From Chamaecrista fasciculata (taxonomy: Eukaryota > Streptophyta > Magnoliopsida > Fabales > Fabaceae), in contig QANZ01056535.1 of the NCBI GenBank assembly GCA_003254925.1, positions 104,690 to 168,689 of the forward strand: a DNA stretch of 64,000 bases, in the 5' to 3' direction. Shown piece by piece: positions 11,284 through 21,900 of the stretch (its first letter is position 1; each line of letters begins with the position of its first letter). The notes below the pieces were generated by a model that made no database searches, was not told the DNA's origin, and saw only the letters and a list, made by a program, of their open reading frames with translations. The position numbers and the translations under genes were made by a program.

Positions 11284-12414
11284 AAACTAGCAATAATAAA
11301 TAATAAAAATAAAATAAAATAATTAAAAAGAAATAAATGAAAATTAAATAAATTCGAAAATAAAATTTTAAAAAAAAAGTTTAAAAATATAAAATTAAAA
11401 TCGAGTAAAATAAATTTGAAATTAAAATTAATTTAAAATAAAATATAAATTAAATAAAAAATAATTAAAATTAAATTTTTATAAGATAAATTAAAATAAA
11501 ATAAAATAAAATAATTTAAAAATAAATTCTAAATTAAATCGAAATTAATTAATAAAAATAATTTCAGTTTAAATCAATTTTAAAATAATTTAAAATAAAT
11601 TTTAGTTAAACCGAACTAAATTTTAAAACAAAATAAATTAATTTTAAAATAAATTTTTAATTAAATCGAAATTAATTAATAATTAATTATTTCAATTTTC
11701 TTAATAATTAAATTAGAATTAATTAAGTAAAATAAAATAAAAAGAGAATTGATAGTTTAAAAATAAAAATAAAAAAGAAACTAAAAGAAAATTAATTTTA
11801 AAATTAAAAATCAGAAAATATAATTAAATAAATAATAATTATTAAACAATAATAAAAAAATAAAACCGAAAATAATAATAATAAATAAAAAAAGTAAAAA
11901 GAAAGAACAGTAAAGAGATTGACTCATAGGTGCTTGGTAGGGATGGCAACGGGTGGGTATCCGCTCGTTTTTTCACTGTCCGTATCCGTATTCGTTTATT
12001 TTCTCTAATATTCGTATCCTATCCTATCCGATATCCGGTATCCGACGGGTACCCTAAATATCCGAAATACCCTAAAATAATGGATATAGGATATGATATC
12101 CTAATTCAAAAATCAGATATATAGGATATCTGATACCCAATATCCGTTAATTAAAATAAATTAATTAAAAATATAGTAAAAAATGAATAAAATATAATAA
12201 AATATTTATATTATAGGGTATCGGATACTAGGTACCCTAACTATCCGTTTATTTCGGACGTATATCGGATAGTTAATTTTTTATTTTTCAATATCCGTAC
12301 CATATCCGATATCCGACGGATATCGGATATTTTTACGAGTGGATTCGGACGGGCCAAATTGCCATCCCTAGTGCTTGGGAACTCCAAGGGAATTCCCCGA
12401 GAACAGCACCAAAA
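11284..12414 (-). mobile_element. Gypsy leader with primer-binding site, interrupted by a hAT MITE
   Basis: 11,290-11,900 is a long A/T stretch without genes. Minus-strand positions about 12,395-12,410 read TGGTGCTGTTCTCGGGGAA, close to the tRNA-Asp 3' end (TGGCGCCGTTGCCGGGGA) used by Athila/Tat elements. That orders LTR copy C, primer site, leader and gag on the minus strand. A MITE interrupts the leader at 11,938-12,370. Confidence 0.65.
11938..12370. mobile_element. hAT-type MITE (433 bp)
   Basis: Terminal inverted repeats TAGGGATGGCAA and TTGCCATCCCTA are perfect over 12 bp. The 8-bp target duplication GTGCTTGG is perfect (11,930-11,937 and 12,371-12,378). Both features are diagnostic of hAT elements. 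The interior is rich in GGATATCC-like palindromes and has no transposase, so it is non-autonomous. It is younger than the Gypsy leader it split. Confidence 0.93.
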
Positions 12415-12416
12415 TT

Positions 12417-13638
12417 TGATCACGCGTCGTTAAACGTAGTCAAATTAGTTACATTTACCTTAGTCTTTAATATAACTATATAATTAAATACATAGTATAG
12501 TTCGGTTAACCAAGGGTCGATCTCTCGCGGAACTCTCGTGATGAAGAGCACAAACACAAGCGGGTCGATCTTTATTCTTTACTAATGGCGGAAGTAATTT
12601 TGTCACAATTACTCAAACCAAAGATGTTTTGAAAGGGGGTTGAATTATTAAGCAATTTAATAATAGAAATTGAATTAAAACAATAATGAGAAACTATACC
12701 TTTGGAGGGATTTATTAGATAGGCAATCATAGTTCAATGGAAGATATAGTTCTGTTTTAGTTGTTGCATCATACAAAACCATGTCCATTATGCAAATTCA
12801 CAATAATACTAATGAAGTAAACAAAATGATACCTAATTCTCAATTCAAGAAATAAACGGTAAATACGTGAAAAACTCTTAATTAAGCAATGACGAAAAAT
12901 ATAGAAAAGGAAATCAATAACTCGAATTACTTGGAAAATACGAGAACATATTATTAATCTATCAAAATAAGGATTCCTTGATCAATTACAAATCAAGATC
13001 AATAATAATGTATGGAAGAAGTAAAAACAATCCCTAAACTATTTCGTCAAATATACCTCATAATTAAACATTAACCTATTTTTAATAGAAATACTGAAAA
13101 AGATGATGAACAACAACTAAAACAGAGAACTCTCCATGAAAGTGTGGATGAACTCAAACCATATCTTGAAAATCCTCCATAGGTATATAAAAATTTAGTT
13201 ACTCATGCCCATGTGGTGTAATCTGGACAGAGTTTTGGTACTATGAGCTAGGGTTGATGTATATGGGTGAAGACTAACGTGTTCTAATTATAGGAAAAGA
13301 TTTAGATATGCACCAACGGCTCATTATGATGGCTCACGAGATTTTAGTCGATTTCCTTGAGACGGTTTGGAGATACGAGATATGGAAGATCTTTGGAACT
13401 TCCGTACTCTTCAGGTTGCGGGTGCCGTGGGAGATTCTCACGGCTCAAATCTTCAAGCAAAAAACACAAAACTAATATGCCTTCTAGAACCTCTGCAGAT
13501 ACACTGGTGACGTGGCATCTGCGTCGTCACTTGCGCCACCGGCTCAGTATGACGGCACAAGCTCGTTAAGCTTGGCTTTAACTCAACTGATTACTCAGTA
13601 CGACGGCACAAGCTCGTTTACCTTGGAAGACTTTCCAT
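12417..13638 (-). repeat. Gypsy LTR copy C
   Basis: On the plus strand it begins TGATCACGCGTCG directly beside the tRNA-Asp-type primer site. It runs through 'ggttaaccaagggtcgatctctcgc', a long AT-rich body and the GC-rich 'ctgcgtcgtcacttgcgccaccgg' patch. A short direct duplication of 'ctcagtatgacggcacaagctcgtt' closes it. It is partial at the upstream side compared with copy A. Confidence 0.7.
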
Positions 13639-13639
13639 A

Positions 13640-13937
13640 TCTCGTCCTCTATTCAAGGCGCTAGGGGTTTCGTGGTTTGGCAATGTGAATAGAGATTATT
13701 TAAGTGAGTGTGCAGGTTCTCACTTACCAAACCGTGAGACTTTGGAAGTCCATTGAAGAGTGGACCTTTAATCTCAAAATCCGTATGGTTTCGAGGAAAT
13801 GCTTGGTAATGAGCCTCGTAGTGCTCATTAGATTGTGAAGCTTCCCTAATGGACCTCCTAGGTCTAGGTTGTTCATTCTCTCGATCTTGTTTTGCTCTAA
13901 ATTCTCTAGGGTTAAGATTAGGATTTTCTAACCTAGA
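13640..13937 (-). pseudogene. Gypsy gag N-terminal remnant (copy 2)
   Basis: This segment is nearly the same as 10,860-11,150 (PRPRRSIREASQSNE, FEIKGPLFNGLPKSH). It lies next to LTR copy C just as copy 1 lies next to LTR copy B. The two are therefore parts of a repeated unit. Fossil. Confidence 0.7.
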
Positions 13938-14229
13938 AGGTACAAGAAGTATAAAATTAAGACACCCTTCACACAAGAATGTACGCTTTTCATATTTACT
14001 CAACTCACTTATCAACTTTTTAGCTCCCAAAGTATCTGACTTTAGCATCAGTGGTGAATTACAGGGCACCCTCTGTTCTTCATTAACTTGCAGGTAACCT
14101 ATTTCTTAGGAGTTACCTCTTCTGAACCAGGTAATGCCCCTCGGTCAGAACCTAATTCATCAACACCCAATGGGTTTTGAATTATGAGGCAAATTAGTTA
14201 ATTCCCATGTACCATTAGATAGAAGAGAA

Positions 14230-14397
14230 TGTTGGGAATTGTAGGCGCCTAACGCAGCGGAAGCAAAAATAAAATTAAAATAAAACACGCTAGGTCCTAA
14301 AATTCCCGAACGGATCCGCTAGTAGAATTTAAAACTTTTATAGATAGTGGTATACCTCACGAGTTTCAATCGATTGGTTNGGGCACAATCTCCAACA
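14230..14397 (-). mobile_element. Solo LTR (or collapsed element) with a one-base N
   Basis: 14,230-14,379 is the reverse complement of the 3' end of the 2145-4187 LTR family (TGTTGGGAATTGTAGGCGCC on the plus strand). 14,381-14,397 is the reverse complement of its first 17 bases (GGGCACAATCTCCAACA). The target duplication GAGAA is perfect (14,225-14,229 and 14,398-14,402). A single N at 14,380 stands where about 1.9 kb of LTR, or a whole element, should be. It interrupts the RT start of the older Copia. Confidence 0.88.
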
Positions 14398-15077
14398 GAG
14401 AATCCATTTCGTCATTTATGGCCTCCTTCCAACAGGCAGAATCTCTTGAAGCTATTGCTTGCCTAAATGTTTTAGGATTGTCTTCCACATTAAGAACAAT
14501 AGGAATTTTGTTCAATACCTCATATCTACTTCCTTCAACTAAAAAGACTAATGCTTGAGAGGATATAAAATCAGAACCTAATTTCTTTTCTTTCCTAGCT
14601 CTTTGACTTCTCCTTGGTTCATTGTGAGACTCAATTAATTTTCTTTTCTTTGATGAACTAGGAACAAGAGTTTCTACATTTTCTCCTTCAGTAACTGTTT
14701 GCTTTGGATCATCAGGACTTGAGTTATGTGAATTACCAATAAATTTTGCCTCAATAAACTCAACATCTTTTGACTCTATAATGACATAAGACTCAATGTG
14801 TTACAAACGATATGCTTTTGAATTTTCTACATACCCTACAAAGATGCTTTTAATTCCTCTAGGACCTAACTTTGTCCTTTTTGGATATGGTACTCTGTAA
14901 TATGCTAAGCAACCCACACCTTCAAGAAATTTAAATTGTTTGTCCGTCCTTTCCATAATTCATATGGTGAAACCTTAAATTTCTTTGAAGGTATTCTATT
15001 ATGTACAAAACAGGAAATTAATAAAGTCTACCCCCATAGATTCATTGGGAGTCCAGCATGAAAAAGCATAGCATTTA

Positions 15078-15467
15078 TCATATCAACCATTGTTCAATTT
15101 TCTTTTCTACAAGACCATTTTGTTGTGGGGTATATGGTGCACTTGCTTGGTGAATCAAACCACTTTCTTCATAGAATATAGAAAATTCATTGGAAAAATA
15201 TTCTCCTCCTCTATCACTTTGTAAAATTTTAATTTTCTTTTCCAATTGATTTTCAACAACTGCTTTATAATTCTTAAACATATCGAGTGCTTGATCCTTT
15301 GTTTTCATTAAGTAAACATATGTGAATCTAGAATGATCAACTATGAATGTTATAAAATACCTATTTTCTCCCCTGGTTAATTGAACATTTAATTCACAAA
15401 TATCAAAATGCACGATTTCAAGTAAATTTTTTGATCTTTCATTCATAGGAAAAGGTTTCTTAGCCAT
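15078..15467 (-). pseudogene. Copia integrase core remnant
   Basis: The frame has FDICELNVQ, FITFIVDHSRFTYVYLMK, LQSDRGGEYFSNEF and PYTPQQNGLVEKK, the rve integrase core of Copia elements with its D...D...E spacing. It is part of the 13,938-16,990 fossil. Confidence 0.85.
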
Positions 15468-15569
15468 TCTGGCTTGAATTCATATTTCACATTTTTCAGA
15501 AACTTTATCTAAAGAAGGAAGTAATTTATGTTTTGATATAAATTTAATTGAATCATAATTCACAAGGGA

Positions 15570-16595
15570 TTATCTAACATGCCATAAGGTAGAAGATGAC
15601 TCAATCATATAAGCAGAAATATTCATTTTAATATTAACACATAATTTGAACATCTCATCACAAGAATAACCTTGTCCAACAAATACACCATTCTTAGATA
15701 AAATAACATTTTCTGCCTCTAACACAGTTTTAACACTCCTTTTACATAAAAGACTGGCAGAAATTGAATTCTTTTTAACATGAGGGATATGGAATACTTT
15801 TGTCTGAGTCATTTTCTTTCCAGAAGAAAACTCTAATTCCTCTGTTCCCTTTCCAAAGTCCTTGGCTGGATTATGATTCCCCATCTTCACATTTTCTTCA
15901 TTGGTTGTTACTTCGTAGTGTTTGAAGTAACTTTTGTCATTACATATGTGAACAGTTGTTCCAGAATCATACCACCAATCATTAGATTTCGCAGTAGTTG
16001 CCATATTGCATTCAGTAACCTTACTTATGTTTAAAGTAGTAACCATTGCCATAATTTCTGACAGAGAGGCTTCATTTTCAATTACATTTGCCTCTTTCTG
16101 CCTAGCACCCTCTTCCACCTTTACTTTCTCATAAAATCTGCAATCTTTCTTGAAATGACCCTTTTTCCCACAGAAGAAACAACTCTTGTCGTTCTTCTTG
16201 TTGTTAGAAGAATTGTCTTTTGTGAAATCATTGAATTTTTTCTTCTTTCCAGCCTTATTATTTCCAGGCTTTCTAGAATTACTTGTCTTTTTAGACTCAA
16301 CTATATTTACATTAGACTCAGTTTCTAAAGCATATTTATTTTCACGAAGTCTGATTTCTTGTTCAATACGAATATGCTTTAGTAACTGGTCTATAGTAAA
16401 ATCTTCAGAAGTATCCAGTAACTTTTTTCTATAGTCATTGCAAGTGGGTGGCAATTCAGAAATAACAGATGCCACTTGGAGGGATTCAGAAACATCAATT
16501 TTCAAATCCTTGAGTCTAGATACCAAAACAAGTAATTCATCAACTTTTTCCATGATAGATTTCGAATCTATCATTTGAAATTCAAAAAATTTCAT
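15570..16595 (-). pseudogene. Copia Gag C-terminus, zinc knuckle and protease remnant
   Basis: Residues about 15-90 are the Gag helical domain (LKDLKIDVSESLQVASVISEL). A basic linker follows, then zinc knuckle CFFCGKKGHFKKDC (about residues 139-152), the protease DSG motif in WWYDSGTTVHICND (about 207-220), and the start of the pre-integrase region (SSTLWHVR). This order is the usual Copia Gag-PR layout. Fossil. Confidence 0.88.
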
Positions 16596-17198
16596 ACTCT
16601 GAAATTTGTCAATGCCTTGTTTTTCAAAAGTATATTAATTTTCCAAAGCATTCCAGATTTCTTGTGGAGATTTGATTGGACGAAATAAATCATATAAATG
16701 ATCAGAAATAAAGTTTAGGATAAAACCTGTGCAATGCACTTCATCTTCCTCACGTTTCTTTCTATTTGATTTACTTGTTTAGTGTCATTTTTCAGAAGGT
16801 GTTGGAATTTCAGGCAAATTGGAACTGAGTATATAAGCAATTCCCAGTTCTGTAAGTAGAAACAACAACTTGTCCATCCATCGTGTGAAGTTGGTTCCAT
16901 CAAAGCGGTCGAGTTTCAGAACGTCTGGATTGAATAACTTCTTTACTCTAGTGGTCTCCATCTCGTATTTAATTTCCTTAAGATTGTTAGAAATAACATA
17001 GCAGACTTGGATAGAATTAGAAAAACAGAGTACGCTCTGATAATGTGGTCATTGTCCTGAATGAAATTAAGCCCCCACTATTTGTATGCTACTGGTGTTA
17101 CGGCAGATTTCCTTTAGGATTTACAAAGCTTGATATTATAGCCAGCAATACTATAATATATTCTGAACACAAATTAGCGAATGATTAGTTAAAGATGA

Positions 17199-17491
17199 TG
17201 TAGAAATGCCTAACTCTCCCCAAAAGAGCTCTCAAAGGGAGAGGGTTGCCCCATTATATATATAGTGTTATAAGGTCCTTTAACTAAGCAATGTGGGACT
17301 TCAACACGCCCCCCTCACGCCCAACTCGGGCGTGAAGCAACGGGTTATTCCCAAGGCAGCCCACAGTAAGGCTCATCCATCCCACATGCCTAGGCTCTGA
17401 TACCATGTAGAAATGCCTAACTCTCCCCAAAAGAGCTCTCAAAGGGAGAGGGTTGCCTCATTATATATATAGTGTTATAAGGCCCTTTAAC
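17199..17491 (-). mobile_element. TRIM element, copy 1 (right LTR cut by the duplication)
   Basis: Left LTR 17,199-17,306, short internal region with primer site (reverse complement TGGTATCAGAGCC, ending at 17,405), then part of the second LTR from 17,406. It is the duplicate of 17,692-18,006. No coding capacity, as expected for terminal-repeat retrotransposons in miniature. Confidence 0.85.
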
Positions 17492-17536
17492 TAGCAGACT
17501 TGGATAGAATTAGAAAAACAGAGTACGCTCTGATAG

Positions 17537-18157
17537 TGTGGTCATTGTCCTGAAGGAAATTAACCCCCCACTATTTGTATGCTACTGGTGTTACGGCAAA
17601 TTTCCTTTAGGATTTACAAAGCTTGATATTATAGCCAGCAATACTATAATATATTCTGAACACAAATTAGCGAATGATTAGTTAAAGATGATGTAGAAAT
17701 GCCTAACTCTCCCCAAAAGAGCTCTCAAAGGGAGAGGGTTGCCCCATTATATATATAGTGTTATAAGGTCCTTTAACTAAGCAATGTGGGACTTCAACAC
17801 GTCCCCCTCACGCCCAACTCGGGCGTGAAGCAACGGGTTATTCCCAAGGCAGCCCACAGTAAGGCTCATCCATCCCACATGCATAGGCTCTGATACCATG
17901 TAGAAATGCCTAACTATCCCCAAAAGAGCTCTCAAAGGGAGAGGGTTGCCCCATTATATATATAGTGTTATAAAGCCTTTTAACTAAGCGATGTGGGACT
18001 TCAACAGATGAGATAATTAGTTCTTTGAGAAGAGGTGTTACTTATAGAGAAAATTTGAACTGGTCACAACATTTCATAAATAAACATTCATATCTGTTCA
18101 TAATTAAATTTAATTATTGGCTTTAAGACCCAGTTGCCCAAGTTCCCACATTTGACA
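17537..18157 (-). repeat. 5' LTR of the minus-strand Copia, split by a TRIM
   Basis: Next to the primer-site remnant (reverse complement TATCAGAGCG, ending near 17,535) the plus strand reads TGTGGTCATTG, the reverse complement of an LTR ending in CA. The other edge is probably near 18,157 (reverse complement TGTCAAATGTGGG). Without the TRIM the LTR would be about 300 bp. The outer edge is uncertain because no second LTR is present. Confidence 0.5.
17692..18006 (-). mobile_element. TRIM element, complete (315 bp)
   Basis: LTRs of 108 bp at 17,692-17,799 and 17,899-18,006 begin TGTAGAAATGCC and end GACTTCAACA on the plus strand. The 99-bp interior has a primer site whose reverse complement reads TGGTATCAGAGCC and a C-rich tract whose complement is polypurine. 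The target duplication GATGA is perfect (17,687-17,691 and 18,007-18,011). It looks whole for a TRIM, which never encodes protein. Confidence 0.93.
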
Positions 18158-18612
18158 TATATATGTATATATATATATGAGTTCAATTATTCTAAATGAT
18201 TCAATAATCATTTATATACTATTCTCAATTATATAACTTATCCAATGTAGGACTTCTTTAGTTACTAATTATAATAACAAAAACTTGTAAAACTGTCTGT
18301 GTTAAAGGGGTGATGATACAACGTTTTTTCAAATAAGGGCCTTTAATAAGCAACTTTATATAAGCAACCCACATTTTTATAATATAAAAGATTGAGATAG
18401 CTACTCTGTTTTGTATTGTTTTTATGCTTTAATGAAATCCATATCTATGAAAAAATAAAATTAAAAATATTCATAAAAAAAAACAAGATAGAAGAGAGGT
18501 TGATTTTAAAAGACTTAATTTTAGCAATCCATATATAGAGAAAAGTAGGAGGTTACATTACATAATGCACCTCTATCAGCAAGCCTAGAAATCTTTTTAT
18601 TACTTGTACCAA

Positions 18613-18896
18613 TTATATGACTCTTTCAAATAATACTTTGGTAATGTGATAGTTGATAGTGGTTGGATCACAATAAGCTACATAGTAAAAACTCTTGGTA
18701 ACATCAAGGAATGTCTTCTTCATCTTAAAATCAATGCCAATATTTGAACAAAGAACCAATTGCACCACCTCTTGCATTTTCAACTCTATTTCAAGGTTGG
18801 AGATAATGCTTCCGGAACTCTCATTGTATCTTCCATTACCATTGCTCTCCTATTAAATTGTAAAAAATAATAGAATTTCAATTGTCTATAGCAAAC

Positions 18897-18936
<40 letters not shown>

Positions 18937-21900
18937 GTCCAAAGTGTAATTTTAGTCCTTTATCTTTGGGATAAGTTGAAAAAAGTAAAAAATTATCGAA
19001 AACCACTTCCAGACTCAATTTGACCTCATTTGCCGACGACTTTAACTGAACACAAAATGGATTCATCAAAAGTAACACGTAATTATAAACTCGTCACAAA
19101 CGGACATGAAACAAGAAAGATGTGACTAACTTAGCTCGTTTGACTATGAAATGCTGACCCTCTTTCGTAGCTCAATTTGACCTTATTTGATGATGATCCC
19201 AACTAGACAAAGAAATGACTCTTCAAGAATAACATGTGGTTCCAAACTCGTTGCAATCAGACTTAAAAAGAGAGATATGACCACATACAGTCTTTGGGAC
19301 TAGAATGAAACTTTTGGAAATATATAGGACCAAAATTGCAAAAAAAAAGATAAAGGGTTAGATTGCAACTTACCTCAAAGATATGGGATCGAAATTGCAC
19401 TTTGGCCTAATAAGTATAATGAAAGGAAAATTTACATAATTATTTGTACTTAATTACTCAAAATGCTAAGCCAACTACCTTGTTCTTTTCAAGAGAACTT
19501 AGTTGATGGCATAATTCATTGGTGAGTCTAAGGAGTCTTTGATAATGAGGATTGAGTTCTAATTCATGGGGAAGATCATATCCACCATTTATATTTATAA
19601 TATTTACCAAGAGCTCTGCTTCCCCATCCCACTTATCTCCTTCTCTTTGCCAACCCAATAGCCACTTTTTCCACTTTAACAAACATGGTTAAAAAAAAAA
19701 GGTCTTATTGGATAAATATATAAATGATAAATACAAGGAAATTAATATAACAACTTCATTAATTGTGAAAGACTTACTGTATCATGAAGAATATTGAGAC
19801 TAGCACAAGGTGAGTTTTGGGAGAAATACTCCAAAGTTTCTATCAAAGTCCCCAAGAGCCCATTCCTTAAATTTAACACAAATATTAATAAATGCCTCAT
19901 ATATAAATCAAAGGTAGTGAATATTATATTAAACATTGGTACCAAATAATAATAATATGGTCAAATACTACTCAAATTTTGTTTTGGGCCTGAAAATATT
20001 ACTCAATTTGGTGCTTCATTATTGGGCTAAATTTCAGTTGATTTTATTATGTTTCATTTTTTTCAATTTAATCTTAGAATAAAATAACAATTTAGTTTCT
20101 AAAAGATTGCTGAGCTGACAACATAGGCCTCAAAAGATTGAAATATACAATTTAGTCCTTGAAAGATCAAAATGGTATACTATTTAGTCCATGAAAAAGA
20201 CTATTAAGTATACTATTTTGATTTTTCGGGGATTAAAACGTATACTGTTTTAATCTTTTGAGTACTAAACTGTATATTTAATCTTTTAGAGACTGAATTG
20301 TCAATTTGATAATCTTTCATGGATTAAATTTTTAGTTCACTCTTAATCTTATATCTTTCATAAACGTTTCAAACCAATCATTAGGCTTACTCCATGAGTT
20401 TCTGCCGTTAAGAACATGGAGTTGGCACTTTCTCTCAAGACCAATTTGAATATTCAACTAATAATATGCGTAAACCAATAATTTGGTCTTTGAAAGATCA
20501 CTAAACTATAGTTCTTAATGGTTAAAAAGGTATATTATTTACTATTTAGTCCATAAAAAGGACTAATAAGTATATTATTTTAATCTTTCAAGAACTAAAT
20601 TCATTTTAATCTTTCAAGAAGAACCGAGTTGTCAGTTCAATGATCTTTCAGAAATCAAATTGTTAGTTTACTAATTGTACATACTAATCAATTTGGCCGC
20701 ATATCTTTTGCTTAGTTTTCAATTTGGTCTCACATCTTTTTTTATTGCACTTTTGGTTTCATATCTTTTTTTGTTGCAGATTCGGTCGCATATCCTTGGG
20801 TCAAATGCATAATTGGTCGTATATCTTTGGGTCAGGTGCAGAAGTGGCCTCATATCTTTGCAAAAGGATCAACCAACGATTGATCCTTTTGCAAAGATAT
20901 GAGACTGATTATGCAACTTGATCAAATGATATATGATCAAAAATGATATCTGATCAAATTGGGACGGTTTGCAAATATATGGGGCCAAAAGTGCAACAAA
21001 AAAAAGATAGAGGACCAAATTTAGACTTGAGCAAAAAATATGAGACGAAATTTACACTTTGACTTGATATTTATAAACTAATTGTACATACGTATACCGT
21101 TCATTTGAGAAGATATTGTAGCTATTAAATGCTTGGACAAAGGCTTTCTTTTTCTCTTGGTCATGGTATTGGGATGTAAAAACTTTAACCAAGGCAGAAG
21201 TTTTGACCCATGCAAGTCGTTCTCGTGATCTTTCAGTCTCAAATATGCTCGCTGTTGCCACAAAATAAGCCAGAAGAAGCCTTTCTCTACTCAACCCCAA
21301 TTCTTGTAGTCCACTTTCTAAGTACCACCTAAATGTAAAAAACCCACCATACTAACTAAATGTCAAAAAATATAGATATAAAGAGATATATAGAGATGTG
21401 TGATTTGACTTTTCTTACTCTTGAATCTTTTCCCATTCTCTACGATGCAAAGCTTGACACATGTTATAGTCAAGTTTTCCAAGTTCAAGATTGAGGTTAT
21501 TGCTCACTTTGTGCAGTCTACAAAAGAATATTAATTTAACATGCATACAGAAAAAGAAATGAATATATCATAGAATATATAGAAAAAAGCCAAGTTACCT
21601 GTACAGAACCTTGGAAATCCAAACATCATCTCCGCCACCATATTGTTCCAAGTAAAATCTAGTTTCAACTCGAGGTAAACTTGCATACCATGGGTAATCC
21701 AATGCATAACTCACCTATCATTATTGTTTTGCAAACTCAATTCAAATAATGAAAAATATTTTAATGGAGAGAATTTCTTTCTTTTAACATTTTTGTTTTA
21801 TTATAGACAAGAAGAAAATCATTGATATAAGAACAAGGGAGATATACATAACTGAGTGCAGGGACTACAAGGGGATAAAAGTCATGAGTCGTACTATCAA

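Larger units (their letters stand above)
13938..16990 (-). mobile_element. Copia LTR retrotransposon, internal region
   Basis: Parts on the minus strand: Gag (about 16,960-16,150; LDRFDGTNFTRWMDKLL), zinc knuckle CFFCGKKGHFKKDC, a protease region with WWYDSGTTVHICND, integrase core (15,467-15,078; HSRFTYVYLMK, DRGGEYFSNEF), the integrase-RT linker, and the start of RT (NGTWELTNLPHNSKPIG) near 14,170-14,230. The distal RT and RNase H are absent. A solo LTR of another family splits the RT start. The element is broken, with several breaks. The stretch 13,938-14,075 is not assigned. Confidence 0.85.
16999..18006. repeat. Tandem duplication, 493-bp unit
   Basis: 16,999-17,491 recurs from 17,492 onward with few differences, starting both times with 'tagcagacttggatagaattag'. 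The unit includes the Copia primer site and LTR edge plus most of a TRIM. The junction at 17,491/17,492 falls inside the right TRIM LTR and shows a short TA microhomology. The duplication is therefore later than the TRIM insertion. Confidence 0.88.

Noticed and set aside
16186-16434. Plus-strand 82-residue frame
   Set aside because: It is antisense to the Copia Gag zinc-knuckle region on the minus strand.
16999-18006. Regular direct repeats that could suggest a repeat array or CRISPR
   Set aside because: The repeats are TRIM LTRs and a tandem duplication with TG...CA ends, primer sites and target duplications. The genome is a plant genome.
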